Of a stretch of 64,000 nucleotides of DNA, positions 46,079-58,188 are shown piece by piece (position 1 is the stretch's first letter; each line of letters opens with the position of its first letter). The notes under the pieces were generated by a model. The model did not search any database, was not told where the DNA came from, and was given only the letters and a program-made list of their open reading frames with translations. A program made the position numbers and the translations under genes. Origin of the DNA: Hoplostethus atlanticus (Eukaryota; Chordata; Actinopteri; Trachichthyiformes; Trachichthyidae); the NCBI GenBank assembly GCA_034670405.1, contig JAXDDX010000013.1, positions 3,031,001-3,095,000 on the forward strand. The letters are read 5' to 3'.

Positions 46079-46849
46079 GCCTTCAAAGCAAGTGAAACAA
46101 GGGATGAGATGAAGCCGACTGTTTCCAGTGCCGAGGGAGGAAAGAGGAAAATTGTTTAATCAAGTGTCATTTTCTCGATGCTAGTCGAGTGAGCTGCCTT
46201 ATTCGAGACGCTGAAACAAGCGGAGCCGCGTAGAAAACGAGTGAAATCATCTCAGTGGATGTTTTCACTTTTTTTTTTTCAAGTCGTATTTTCAAAACCT
46301 GACAATGAGACTAAAGCACGTGTTCAACGGGACTGATCCCAGGCCTGCCGCGACACGAGCCGGAGATACAGCAATGCATTTCTGCACTTGGCAAAAAGAG
46401 TCTGGCTCAAACTTCTTTATCTTGTCCCGCTGTTATCTGTCAACGCGTTTAAAAAAAAAAACTCACAAAATTGACCATGAGCTGGGAGCTGGAAGTGCCA
46501 ATAAAAGAATGGATGAGTAAGTAGATGGATTGGCTGCAGTTTGATATGTTGGAATTGTACAGGAAGGATATTGATGATATATGAGCCTTATCTGCAAATA
46601 GACAGGTTTTAGCTCTGGAATGTATTCTCACCACTGACACACACACACACACACACACACGTCTCTCTGTTCACACTCTCTGTTGGGTACCATCATTATC
46701 CTCATATCTATAAATATCAGACTCTTTTTTTTTTCTCTCCCTCCATCTCTTTTTGCTCTTTTTTTTCTGGGTCACCTGCTCGGCTCAGCCCTGACTGCGC
46801 TTTTCCAGCTGAGTTACATTCACAGTTTAGTGGAGAGGAGGGGGGGAGA

Positions 46850-46885
<36 letters not shown>

Positions 46886-46914
46886 GAGGCATTGTTCCAG
46901 TGGATCCACTTCCA

Positions 46915-47080
46915 TGCTGAATGGATTATCACACTCAGTAAAAAGCTGACATAAATAATGTGCGGATACGTATGCAGAATGTTACCTTTTTATGAAGACA
47001 ACATTATAAGCTGCAGAGGAGAAATATGCTGGCTATAAATGGAATGACGACTGTATGACCACGCTTTAATCCATTCCCAC
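46915..47080. promoter_or_regulatory. Candidate conserved regulatory island
   Basis: Unique sequence with 'ctgaatggattatcacactc', 'gctgacataaataatgtgcg', 'gttacctttttatgaagaca', 'acattataagctgcag', 'gctataaatggaatg'. It is free of the dispersed families and of microsatellites. Texture-based call only. Confidence 0.35.
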
Positions 47081-47499
47081 TGGAGATCAACGCCTGTGTG
47101 GATGTCTCTAACCGAAGTATCTGAGGGGAAACGAGATGTGGGCGAGGGCACGACGGGGGATGAACCGCCACGAGATTGCAGTCTGGAGACGTTTAAGCGT
47201 TTGCACTGGACGCTAAACGATGAAATCTCCAGAGTCGAGTGTTTTTCGGTGCACAATTACCGACGTGTGAAAAACGGCACAGAGCGGTTGATACAAGAGG
47301 AGCCGTTTCGTCAACTTGAAAGTGAGAAGTGCATCGATGTTGGCAACTTCACACTATTTTTTTTTTTTTGTGTGAGAGAAATTCACAAATGCAGTGTAGC
47401 CACCATTAACAACCCACCATTGTGCATCCATCCTGATGCTGCAGCCACCGTACACATTTTAAATCATTAGAGTCAAGTCAGCATTTCACAAACCTAGCG

Positions 47500-47700
47500 T
47501 CTCCAAAATGAGTGTTTTCTTGCACCTTCTGGCATCTAAAAATAGAAGACATTATGAATCTGTGAATCCATGCAGCAGTGGTGCAGTAAAATATGAGACC
47601 TCCACAATAAAAGCCTTCAAATTGTAATTACTGCCCATAATGTAGGACTGATTTTGTGTAATTTCACAGCGGCGGGAAAAAAGCAGGACAGCCCGGTGAA
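47500..47700. promoter_or_regulatory. Candidate conserved regulatory island
   Basis: 'aatgagtgttttcttgcacc', 'agaagacattatgaatctgt'-like sequence, 'ccttcaaattgtaattactg', 'cccataatgtaggactgatt', 'ttgtgtaatttcacagcgg'. The TAATTAC and ATAATG cores and absence of repeats suggest regulatory DNA. Conservation not tested. Confidence 0.35.
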
Positions 47701-47991
47701 CAGCTTTCACCCGGGGCTCTTCCTCTCCCCCCCAGAGGTGTGAAGTGAGAGGCTCGAAGCCCCTCTGATCACAAGATAAAGGCAAAACAACAGAATTAGC
47801 ACTTCAAACAACAAGGCGTTGGTCTAAAAAAAAATATGAAAAAACACACACTTCATATCCGCCAGGGTCAGAGTAAACACAGCCTGTAGAGTCACTGCCA
47901 TTTTAATGGGATATTAGCCTGGGTGGAGGGGGAGAAACAGCGAGAGATAGGGGAGAGGAGAAGGACAAACACCCACTGCTACTTCTAGTGG

Positions 47992-47993
<2 letters not shown>

Positions 47994-48051
<58 letters not shown>
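47994..48051 (+). repeat. (GT)29 microsatellite
   Basis: A 58-base perfect GT array, the longest dinucleotide array seen in the window. Confidence 0.95.
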
Positions 48052-48054
<3 letters not shown>

Positions 48055-50081
48055 TGTGAGTTCAAGTGTGTGTGTGTTTACCCACTTGATTGCTTGTCTT
48101 TGGGATGCAGAGGGGGAGCCATGGCAGACAGATGGCAATATGCATTCATTTTGTCTATTTTTTTGGCTCTACTTCAAATCTTATGAGGACTGAATAAGAG
48201 GGCATGGCCTCACACAGCCACTATTAACACTTTTTTTTTTTTTTCAATATATATATATATTTTTTTTGCACATGCTCAATTGTCTACTATTTTACACTTG
48301 AGCTACTGGGCTGCTGACAGTCCTGAGCATCACCCAGTGAGTAAGCAAGTGGGGATTCAGGACACAATGCATGGAAAAAATACACATCTTGACACGTCCT
48401 TTAGTCTAGTATTGTGTCTTAAAATCTTAGTTTATATTTAAGTGGCTTTCTGATTTGCCTTATTAAAATTTCTCATAGAAAAACAATTGAAACTGTGCTG
48501 GAAATAAGTGGTATTATCCCCCTGCCAAAGGTTTTTCACTTTATTATTATTTGAAGTACTGAATATAAGACGGGCTAACTGAGATGGACACGGACCGCCT
48601 CACTCCTGTTTATCTACTGTTTATTATGTGTCCATGCCTCTGAATCTGAATCTATCACTTCCTGTTTCTGGCTGGAATCCAACACAGCCACTTTCTGTAG
48701 CGAGAAGTCACTACACTACACTATGTCGTAGCCTAAGTGAGTCAGAATATGATCTTGTAGTTTTTATCATTATAACAGACAGAAAAGCAAAAATGGTCAG
48801 AAATCGGTTTGGATGCCATATGTAAAAAAATACGTAGTGTTCAGGACCTCTGTCCCCTCCAAGCTGGTAGTTTGGTGAGCATATAACATCTTGTCAGTCA
48901 TCAGTCGTTGCTTCACTGTTGGTGGGAAACGATATAAGATACAGCGTCTGTCCTGGAGCTCAGGGTTTAGTGAATTCCTCGTCTTTGTCATTTTTAAGGG
49001 TCGTATTATAAACACGGTCGCAGTTATTTGAGCGACACAATCAGAACATTGTCACATGCTTTTTTTTTTTTACTTGTCTTGGCGGGACTGGGAGCTCGCC
49101 CAACTCCTGGTGTACTGTCAGTGACATACTGCACCTGTCATCCAGTATTTTCATTGCACTTAATTGTCCCATTGTTTATCATGACAATGAGTCATTCTTC
49201 AACCTCAGGAGTGCCCGTGTACCGAAAATGAGAAGTGACCGTATAAAGCGTGTGTCACAGCAGCGGGTCGGTTTATAGGCCAGGGAGGTTTTTTTTGTTT
49301 TTTTTCCCTCCATCTCAGGCTGGAGGGGCTGAAGGATCCAGGTCTGGACCCAGACCCAGAGAGCAGAGATTTATGAGCCATCAGACAGAACCGGGGCACG
49401 GCCACAACTCTCCACGTCCACAAATCTACCGCAAGTCGATCAACTGCACAAGGAGAGGAAGGGGGACAAAAAAGGGGGCGGAAGAAAACAGAGAAAGGAA
49501 GATATATTCTGATTTAGGACGGGATGGGAAGCGAAGGGTGGATATTTTCCAAAAGGGAGGTTTTGGTGTTTTAGATGGAACATGGCGTCCCTTTCCAACA
49601 GGAGATAATAAAAAAAAAAGATAAGGGAGGATGAAATGATGAAAAGAGATGTGGGGGCGGAGTTACTCAGGTACCTTAGGCTGGGGTCACCCTAGAAGAC
49701 TTTTAAAAGACTTTTATTTTGAAAAAGCATTACATCATGCATAATATGGATTTCACCTGTTGTTGTTTTTTTGTCTCTCAATTGTAAATATACTGACATT
49801 AGATGATCCATGCTAAAACTGAGATCATCCTGCTGAGTCTTCATAGGTCACCGACGACAGAACATCTAATTTTGCAGAAACTCGGAAAAATTCACCCCAA
49901 AAAAACAGCCATTGGCAACGTAGCTTTCATTTCTGGTCACATCGTCCACAGATAACTTGCCAAATGTCCCGTTGAGATATTTCCAGCAGCTACGATGGTT
50001 TCATTGATCTACAACATGAACGGTAAACGTCAGGTTTTGGTGTCAGCCCCTCAGAAGGTCTCTCTCTCTAGACTGACGTTC

Positions 50082-50444
50082 TGTCATGGATCCTGGCAGC
50101 AGTTCTCCCTCATACCTCCCTGTCTCCGCCCACTGACCTGGTTTCCCCCCTCCTGCTTGTCACCTGTTCCTGCCCAGCCTATCAGAGGAGTCACTCAATT
50201 CCAGCCTCCACACCTGAATGCAATCTGTAATCAGCATTTAGTATAAATAGAGACCTGTCACCACGACTCAATAGCCTGAGTATCAGACCTGTTATTTGCC
50301 AACCTGCTTTAGAACCCGTGCCTGTTTTCTCCTGACTGCTGTTTTTGGTACCTAAGCCCTGTTACCTGTTCGGTATTGACCTACGTTTTGGATCTCACAC
50401 TAATAAATTGGTGTTTAACTTTGACTAGCGTGTCTGTTCTTCCA
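50082..50444 (+). mobile_element. Solo LTR of an LTR retrotransposon (Ty3/Gypsy-like)
   Basis: The element starts TGTCATGG and ends TTCTTCCA (TG...CA), and is flanked by the 5-base duplication CGTTC at 50077-50081 and 50445-50449. Inside are a TATA-like box TATAAATA (50242-50249), a CT-rich first half and AATAAA (50402-50407) near the 3-prime end, which fits the U3-R-U5 order. Length (363 bp) and composition resemble fish Ty3/Gypsy LTRs. There are no internal genes, so it is a solo LTR left by recombination. The strand follows the TATA/AATAAA order. Confidence 0.82.
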
Positions 50445-51859
50445 CGTTCAACAATCATACAGGAAGAAATCCATCGGCGAGGAGGAGGAGATACCAATTT
50501 CTCCACCAGCAGTAGCCAAGATAGACCATGTGAACATTTATAAGCTATGGGGTAAACAGAAAAGTCAGACTATTTTTATGCTTTCATTCTCGCGTCCATC
50601 GTCTCCTGTGCCGTTTCCATGGAGACGCCGCGTTTCCAAGCCCGACACGTTTATTCGCTCATAAACGTGGCGACACACTCGCCCGTAGAGGTAATAGAAA
50701 CCAAACGATTCAGCTGTTTTAACTCTTGTTCGGAGCGCTTTTCAAAAGCGGGCTCCTAAAAGATGGAAGGAGCAGTTAGTCTTCGATTATCCTTTCAGGT
50801 TGTTAGGGGAAAGCAACAACGGGACTATTAATCGAAAATGTCAGGCGGATGGCATTTGCCGAACACGTGAAAAGGAAATGCAGAGATGCTTCAACTTCTA
50901 TTGACTGCCTAACCATGAACATTAAAAATATTAATGATAATATTACAAAAATATGAGGAAAAAGAGAGTGAAAAGATGTCAAAGGCATACTGGGAAATGT
51001 GCCTCATCACTTATTGCAGTGGATGAGGCAGGTTGAGGGAAAGTGAGTACACCAAAAAAGTAAATTACAACACTACAACGCTTTGAACACAGAATGATGA
51101 TATATATATATATCTATAACAGTGTAAGAGGATCTGAGGGTGAATCTTTTCATTTAATACAACTTGCATTAGTATGAGGCTAGCGATAAACATCAAGCAG
51201 GTTTGTGGTCAGGGTGGCCTGGATCAGTGTGCCAGTCAATCAGTGCGGTTCAGTTGGATCCTGCAAACCCCCGGGCAGCTGCACGCCGTATCATAAGTAT
51301 GGGACTGACTGAGTGGCTCCGGGGGGGCGCTGATTTGGGGGTTTGAAAAAAAGTGAGTGTGTGTCGGCGGCGGCGGGGGTCGTGGGGTCTCGTTACGTGG
51401 GTCTGGAGTAGCGGTCGGGCTGGTCATCAGCATGGAGGGCCTCTTTAGAGTCGCTCCCGTCTCAACCACCTCGCACTGATGAGAGAGAATTGACGCTCCG
51501 CGGCTTACTGATTTTTGACTAATCAGGAGTGTTTTTTTTCCCTTTCTACAAACTGTTTCAGTTCAGCTGCTGTCTCTCTCTCTCTCTCTCTCTCTCGCTC
51601 TCACCTCTTAAACGTCTACAAGCATCGCCTCCTCCGGGGCCTCTTCTTCTTCTTCTTCTTCCTGGCCAGTAAATGTCTTAGTTTCCTTTCCAGTCGGAAA
51701 CTCTAATAAAAATGATTTGGAAAGCCTGGATCCGTTCCAAACCGATCGCTCCCTGCCTCTCCTAGGCCCTCGTCAAGATCTATTCATGCAGAAGGGGAGA
51801 TAAGAAGGTAGGAAGTAGCGCTGTGGGCAGGAGGCAGGGATAGAGAGGAGTGTGTTTAG

Positions 51860-52390
51860 GCCTTTTTAACAAAGAGAGAATACAGAATATGAAAAGTGAG
51901 TTGCATCTCGTGCAGACAAGTTGCGTTAGACGACTCGAGATGTCGTGAACTCATCTCCAGGCCGGCCACGTGGCGGCACGCCGAGCGCCGGCCCCATCTG
52001 CATGTGCGTCTGCACCGCGTCGCCGCCGATGAGATTCCCGACGTCCAAGATAAAGGCAAATGAAAAGAGGTAATATAAAAAATCAACATAATCATGTGCA
52101 TAATCACAGCGTTGGTACAATGCTCTCAGCTGGAGCTTCATAACGGAGGTATGAGATGGGCTTTATTGCATTAATCATGTAAACGTTGCTCTTGTGATTA
52201 AAGCAGAACTGCTGTTTATTGCTTGTAATTGTATTCGGGTCGGGCGACGCTCCCAGGAATACCACGCGCAGCATCAATATTTGATGAACTGACTCTGGAT
52301 CGGTTCCCCTTTTATGTTGATCCGGGCCCGCGGTATTGGAGCTGACCTCAGAGCAGCACTCATTTCTCCCCACAATACTTCACAGGATCG
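51860..52390. promoter_or_regulatory. Candidate conserved regulatory block, about 530 bp
   Basis: The longest block without microsatellites or known repeats in this half of the window. It contains 'aaaaatcaacataatcatgt', 'gcataatcacagcg', 'gctttattgcattaatcatg', 'ttgtgattaaagcagaactg', 'tgtttattgcttgtaattgt', 'catcaatatttgatgaactg'. The 3-prime part has several ATTAAT/TAATTG cores and a palindromic ATCAATATTTGAT. It has no sustained reading frame. I consider it the best enhancer candidate, but conservation was not tested. Confidence 0.4.
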
Positions 52391-52751
52391 CATTTGAATA
52401 CCCACGTCAAAATTGTTTGCTCGCAATATGCTTTTTTTTTTTTTTTCCACACCCTATTTTTATCAGCAAATCCAATATGGGGCCTGGAAACCATGTGCAT
52501 GCATAAAGAATACCAACCATATGATCGCTCCAGCAAGGGAGGGGGGGATGGAGAGAACGAGGGAAGAAAGAGACAGTACCCGGGTTTACTCGTTAAAGCT
52601 TTAAAAGCACTTTCATCCTGTGATAGAAAACCGAGGGATGGACGGAGGAGCGTCTGTGAAGAGACAGATGTATTTTCCACCGTCTTTTCTTGACCTCACT
52701 CAACAAAAACAGACAGGCCTGAACAAGTAGTAAGCCGTCTATATGTGTTTC

Positions 52752-52795
<44 letters not shown>

Positions 52796-52980
52796 CTGTT
52801 GATTCCAAGTGCAACACAAGCCTCCTTTAGCGTCCTGGCGGCGGTGTTGGAGGGAGTTTAGCAGCCCCCGCCAGATCCCCCTAAATGTTTGGAGGATATA
52901 AACTTCAAAAGATTGGGTTTTATCGCCGCAGCTCAATGCAGCTTTATTGCCGTGTCTGAAACATCCGAGGGCCTCGTCCG

Positions 52981-52982
<2 letters not shown>

Positions 52983-53028
<46 letters not shown>
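52983..53028 (+). repeat. (CT)23 microsatellite
   Basis: A perfect 46-base CT array. It yields an arginine/glutamate-rich artefact frame on the minus strand. Confidence 0.95.
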
Positions 53029-53030
<2 letters not shown>

Positions 53031-53507
53031 TTTCCTGTGACGTCCAATGCGCTGGATGGGCGAGTGGCTTCGCTGAATAGATTCAAATGCGCGGTAAACA
53101 CATGTTAAAGGCTCGAGGCGTCTTCCTCCCAGATGATCCGGCCACGTGAGCATCCTGGAAAATATAACGACCTCGTGAAGTGCGTAAATATAGCCGGACA
53201 GAATCGCAGCAGGGGTTCTGGCCCGATGCGTTCATGCGTCGTGTTGTTTGACGCGTTAAAGCAGCAACACGTGTGACAGAAGATGCTGTTGGTGCAGCCT
53301 GTCATCTGGGTGAGTATTGACGGTTTTGGCCATGCGACTATGCAGCGTCCGTCCGATGCGAAAGCGGAGTTGGCATTTCTCTCCGTGCCTCTCTGACCCG
53401 GGGGGTCCTGACAGCTCGGCTTTGGATTCCCTCCTCCTCCTCCTCCTCCTCCTCCTCCTCTTCCTCCTCTACTTCTTCCCCAGTGAACACACAGCTCTGT
53501 TCCTGCA

Positions 53508-53690
53508 GGGTTAGACCAACATATCCAGCCGATATTGGCCTTTTATCACCAATCATATATGAGCCAGTCATTGTGGTTAGATTACAAAATTATTGGATAT
53601 TTGAAATTGTACAAATTTTTTGGCATGAAATATCGGCACCAAATATCAAAATATCAGCTATCCATCAGTATCCGTCGCCCCCATATTGTT
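53508..53690 (-). repeat. Family A dispersed repeat, copy 18 (truncated)
   Basis: Reverse orientation with a clear terminus 'agggttagaccaacatatcc', then 'agccgatattggccttttat', 'ttttttggcatgaaatatcg', 'gcaccaaatatcaaaatatc'. The other end is lost. Confidence 0.7.
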
Positions 53691-53939
53691 TTTACTCCTG
53701 ATTTTGTAAACTCTGTGATTTATTTAACATCGTGGCTCTGAACACTAGGATATACTCCAGAGGGGAAAGGGGGAGGGAAGGTAGTAGTACGGAAGGAATG
53801 AGAAGAGTAGGGAAGGAAGGAAGGAGGGGGGGAGGAAGGGAGGGAAGGAAGGAGGAAAGGGTGGGAGGGGTGGTGGGGTTGGAGGCGGCTCCGAAGATTC
53901 CTCAACAATGAGAAACAGATGACCGTGTTCCTTGAGTTA

Positions 53940-53981
<42 letters not shown>

Positions 53982-55689
53982 GTTTGTACTTTTGCAATGC
54001 GTGTGCATGCGCGCCTGTGTGTGTGTCATGTGTTTTCTCAAAACTTTATTGCTCACACGTTGCGATGACCGAAGCTGCACTCTGGCAGAGCGACGGCGAG
54101 ATATTCAAAAGGGTTTTTTGTTTTTTTCCTCCATGCAGTCAGATTTGTTTTTCAAAACTTTCCCTCCCCCTCCCTCCCTCCCTCCCTCCCTCATCCATCC
54201 CCCCCTTCATCCATCCCTCCCTCTCTTCCCTTGCTTGGCCCTGCAGCGGGTTGCACAGAGGTGAGTGTGTGTGGGATGGCGTTGCTGTGGGACTGATAGG
54301 GAAGCAACCGTTTTCTCCGGCCAGTAAAACCAGCTCACGGTTTGTCAGGAGTTGGATACCAAGTGTTATAAAACCACGTCTTGGCAGGCTCTCGTCTCTC
54401 CCACCCACCGGACAAAACCAAGGAATCATAGTCTGCTGAACCAACCCGTGCACCAGCGATGACTGCTACCGCTGCTGTTCACTTAGTTAGGAGTTGTCTA
54501 CCACCTCCTACTCCGTGAACCGCCCCGTGGCAAGCGTATGTTCGTGAGCTAGCTTAGGGTGAGCTAGCGGTCGAGGCTAACGGGCACAGCCACTTTGCAT
54601 CGCTCAAAAAAAAAAAAAAAAGTGAAAAACAAAATGCCATTAAATTTCGTCACATTTTTTGCTCATGTTCATGTTGTCGTCTTGTTGTCATGGCGGCGAT
54701 GAACGGTTTCCGTCATCGTAATGAGCGCTGGTGTGTTTGACGCCTCTGACTCACTGTCATTTCCACTCTGGACTCCGGGTGAACCTCGGCAAGGCCTGCC
54801 TGTGCCTGACAAAGAATTCTGCTCTCTCTCTCTCTTATTCTCTCTCTTTGTCTCTCTCCCTCGCTCTCTTGCCTTCTCTCTGTGACACACACACACACAC
54901 ACACACACACAGTTGTACTGCGTTGCCGCAGTGTGATGTGTGAGACTTTGACATGTCGCTGTGTCACAGTGTACCAGAAACAGTACAATACAAAAACTCA
55001 CTCTCTCTCACACACACATTAATCTTTGACCCCGCCCGACCACCACCGCCACACACACACACACGCTGAGGTAGACATGTTTCATCAAGCCAGCGCAATC
55101 TGCCCCCCGGTCAGCCCCCCCGAAGCAGCCTGGGAAATGGAGTGTTAGCTTGAGATGACCTCTGCACCGCCGCCAAGCTGAGACCGACGTCTCTGAACGG
55201 ACGCCGCCGCCGCCGGAGCTAAGAAAACAACGTTTTGGGGGGGGGGCGTGCATCTGGTGGTACAGACATTGTAGAAATAGATATCAAAATGTACGGGAGG
55301 GGAGACAGGTGCAGACACACACACACACACACACGTATAGGGGGGGAGGGCAGGTATTGGCGGCTGTGCCCTGGAGGTGATGGTCCACAGATGGGGTTGG
55401 AGATTGTTTCCTGTTTGTGTTGAAACCTCAGGGCTTTAATTGGCTGCTTTGTTGACCTCTGACCTTTTACCACAAATGACCACTGCACCTGAGAGGGAGA
55501 GAAAGCGAGAGAGAGAGAGATTTCCCATTGGGAATTATGTAACAAAAGCAACTAAAGGATTCCTGGCTGACTCCTGTTGTAGGATCAATGGTCAGGCCAT
55601 CGGTGAAAAGAGACTTTCACCACCGCTGACATGTTGGGACGCTGATGGAGGTTTGGCTATGATGGATGTGCACAACCTGTCAGAACAGT
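53691..55689. other. Non-coding; simple repeats
   Basis: GT array 53943-53977, CCCT-rich tract 54165-54230, A16 at about 54606-54621, CT-rich 54822-54875, AC array 54885-54911, G8 at about 55237-55245, AC run 55315-55334. No gene is supported; 54060-54160 and 54290-54440 are unique sequence. Confidence 0.45.
53762..53875 (+). repeat. Purine-rich (GGAA/GGGA)n tract
   Basis: About 110 bases, nearly all G and A on the + strand, with GGAAGGAAGGAGG units. Proline/serine-rich frames on the minus strand are artefacts. Confidence 0.85.
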
Positions 55690-55985
55690 ATGCTCATATC
55701 TTATATATTAACAGACCTCACCTCTGATGTGATGCAGGTTGATTACTGTAGATCAATACTGCTCTGAACCTGAACTGATTCCTTGATTTCAGTGGAGAGT
55801 TTTAGTGTCCCGTGGTCTGAATGCTGCTTCAGAGGCTTTTCACCACAACTCTGGAGGAAACAGTGAGTACTTGAATTGTTTTTCACATTTTTTTGGTGTG
55901 AAAATTGACCCCGTTTAAAGCTGCTTCAGTCACAAAATATATCGGTATCAGTATCGGCCAGTAAAACCCACTCACGTCGAACCCT
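55690..55985 (-). repeat. Family A dispersed repeat, copy 19
   Basis: Reverse orientation: 'cctctgatgtgatgcaggtt', 'ttcagtggagagttttagtg', 'tcccgtggtctgaatgctgc', 'ttcagaggcttttcaccaca', 'ctggaggaaacagtgagtac', 'tatcggtatcagtatcggcc', ending 'actcacgtcgaaccct'. The terminus is well kept. Confidence 0.8.
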
Positions 55986-56772
55986 GGTTTAGAGCGCCTT
56001 ATTATATTTATGGTGCGAGTGAATCTGTGTGCTGCATAATGCCTTTTTTTAAGCTATTCACACAGCGAAGAGAGATGGGAAGGAAATTGGTTGAACTGCG
56101 TGAAACAGAGATGGAAGGACGGGGGGAGGGAGATGGAAAGGTGGAAACGAGTGGGAGTGAGAGACACTGTGAAATACAGGGGGGGGGGGGAGGAAACGGG
56201 AGAGCGAGATAGCGAGAGTAAATATATTCATGCGGCGAGCGCTGAGGCCGGCGCCGTCTGGCAGAGCACCAGAGAGGAAGTGAGAGTGAGGGCACTTCCT
56301 GTTGAAGCGCTGCTCTCTGCTCTCCTAACCCCCTCAACATAACGGAACGCAACCTTTTCGGAGAGAGGTTGCGCAATGGCAGTTTCAGTCCAGCTCCCCT
56401 GCACATGAAGGCACTTTGAGGGCAGATGTAGGTTCAGTGGCATTTCACAATAAGAGACGTTTCATTTCAAAATGCTTTTATTCCATTTCGGGGAAACATT
56501 GCTCTGTATTTAAAGGTGCTACAGGAAGCATTTGAACATTAACACATTTGAGACATTAGTGTACATTACTGTGGACAAATGAGACCATCCTGAGAAGACA
56601 TTTACATTGTTTGCCTGGTCGGATTTAGAGGGAAATCTGCTGGGTTGCTTTACGGCACAAAACAGGAAGAGGGCGCTGTTCTTCCTGTGCAAACTAGCTA
56701 AAGCTTTCAGAGTTCCCAGGGTATAACAATACATTTGACTATGATATATTGATGTTAAAGATGCTACATGTA
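55986..56772. other. Non-coding; possible short element bounded by a direct repeat
   Basis: G10 run near 56180-56190. The motif 'ttaaaggtgctacaggaagc' (56511) recurs as 'gttaaagatgctacatgtag' (56754), about 240 bp apart, which may bracket a small degraded element. No gene. Confidence 0.4.
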
Positions 56773-56902
56773 GGTCGGGGGGTGGTAGAGGAGCAGGCTT
56801 GTGACCAGAAGGTCTCCGGTTTCAAACCCCCGGACCCGGCGGTAAAGTGAGTAACGCTCCGCCCTCCCTCCACCATCAAGATGCCGTTGAGCAAAGCACC
56901 GC
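56773..56902 (+). mobile_element. tRNA-derived SINE
   Basis: The head 'gtcggggggtggtagaggag' carries a degenerate Pol III A box (TGGTAGAGGAGC). About 37 bases later 'ggtttcaaacccc' (from 56818) is a B box of the GGTTCGANTCC type. The tail 'atgccgttgagcaaagcacc' matches, from memory, the body of tRNA-derived SINEs common in spiny-rayed fishes. It is followed by a CT-rich region and a C20 run. Diverged and likely silent. Confidence 0.65.
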
Positions 56903-57688
56903 CTCCATTCTCATCTCCTTCTCAAATCTCATCTCTGATCTCAATTTGTCCTCAACCCCCCCCCCCCCCCCCCCCATCCCTCAAACTCACCCAATCACCC
57001 CTGCCCCCTTTGGCCTCCCCTCAATAACCCCTCCTCACCCAATCTTCCATCCCCTCCATGCCCCTCTCAGGTGATCATTACCTATCGATCGGCGGTTCAA
57101 CGCAATCATTTGGTCAATGCTCTAATTGCGTTTTCTCTCTGTGTGGGCCGCACGGGGAGGGGATCGATCATCGGCTAATGAGAGGGGGGGGGGGGGTGGA
57201 TGGGGGGGGGCTGGGAAAAACAGAAATAAGCGAGAGAACAAGCGAAGAGCCAATTGTTACAGGAGGAGGAGGCTACTGTACACAACCCTCCTCCATTAAA
57301 TGGTCTCGTCGCTATCATTCCTACAGCTTGGCTTCATTATAACCCACACAGTATTGACCCTAAGTCAGACCTATCAATACCCCCCCTACACACACACACA
57401 CACACACACACACAGATTTATGTGGACGGTCCAAAGCGGCGCCGCTTTGCGAGTAAAAGTTGATGAAGCGATGAAATGTGGTGCAATTTGTAGAAAATGT
57501 GTCGTATTGCAACATTACAGGATAGCCGCAGATGATGAAATTAAATGCTTGTTTCTCCTCCGCTGTCCCTGCCTCATCCTCTCGTTTTCCTGTTCTCTCT
57601 TTCTCTTCCTCTCTCTCTCTCCCTTCCTCTCGAGCGCTCTCAGTGAGCGAGTGGGCTGCATATTGATTTTTCAGTGTTGAACTTGCGT

Positions 57689-57726
<38 letters not shown>

Positions 57727-58154
57727 TTCGCCCCCACAGACACAAACTGACGGAGAAGTTGATTAGGAGCAGCTCTAAATATATCCTCCTCCTACTCCTC
57801 CTCCTCTTCTTCTTCTTCTTCTTCTTCTCTTTCCTCTGTCTCGCTCACCCACTCGCTCTCCCACATTCGCTCCGTCGCCACATTTTTTTCTCCCACCGAT
57901 TTTGCCTGGACGCTGCTCTGCCAATCGCTTTCCTCTTCCTCTCTCCGTTTCCTTTCCGTTCTGTCTGCTCATATCATTTGTCAACAATAAATAAATAAAT
58001 AAATAAAGCACCGACACAGTGGGTACTGTCAATATAGGCTGAATTGGCTGGAAATCGTGCAGTAATTTGACAAATTTAGGAATGATTTTCAGTGTAATGT
58101 CCCTTTACTGAACCCTGGGGGAAATAAACAGTATTTCTTTGTGGTTGGGCAAGT

Positions 58155-58188
<34 letters not shown>

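Larger units (their letters stand above)
46079..50076. other. Non-coding; simple repeats and candidate regulatory islands
   Basis: A10 at 46450-46460, AC arrays 46639-46662 and 46853-46880, T10-12 at 47360 and 48231-48244, AT array near 48249-48262. Islands 46915-47080 and 47500-47700 are listed separately. 48263-50076 is unique sequence without a defensible exon. Confidence 0.4.
50450..53507. other. Non-coding; simple repeats and a long unique block
   Basis: TA array near 51102-51114, CT array 51572-51598, (TTC)n 51643-51661, T20 at about 52431-52446, CT array 52754-52788. Block 51860-52390 is listed separately. (CTC)n at 53427-53461. No gene is supported. Confidence 0.45.
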
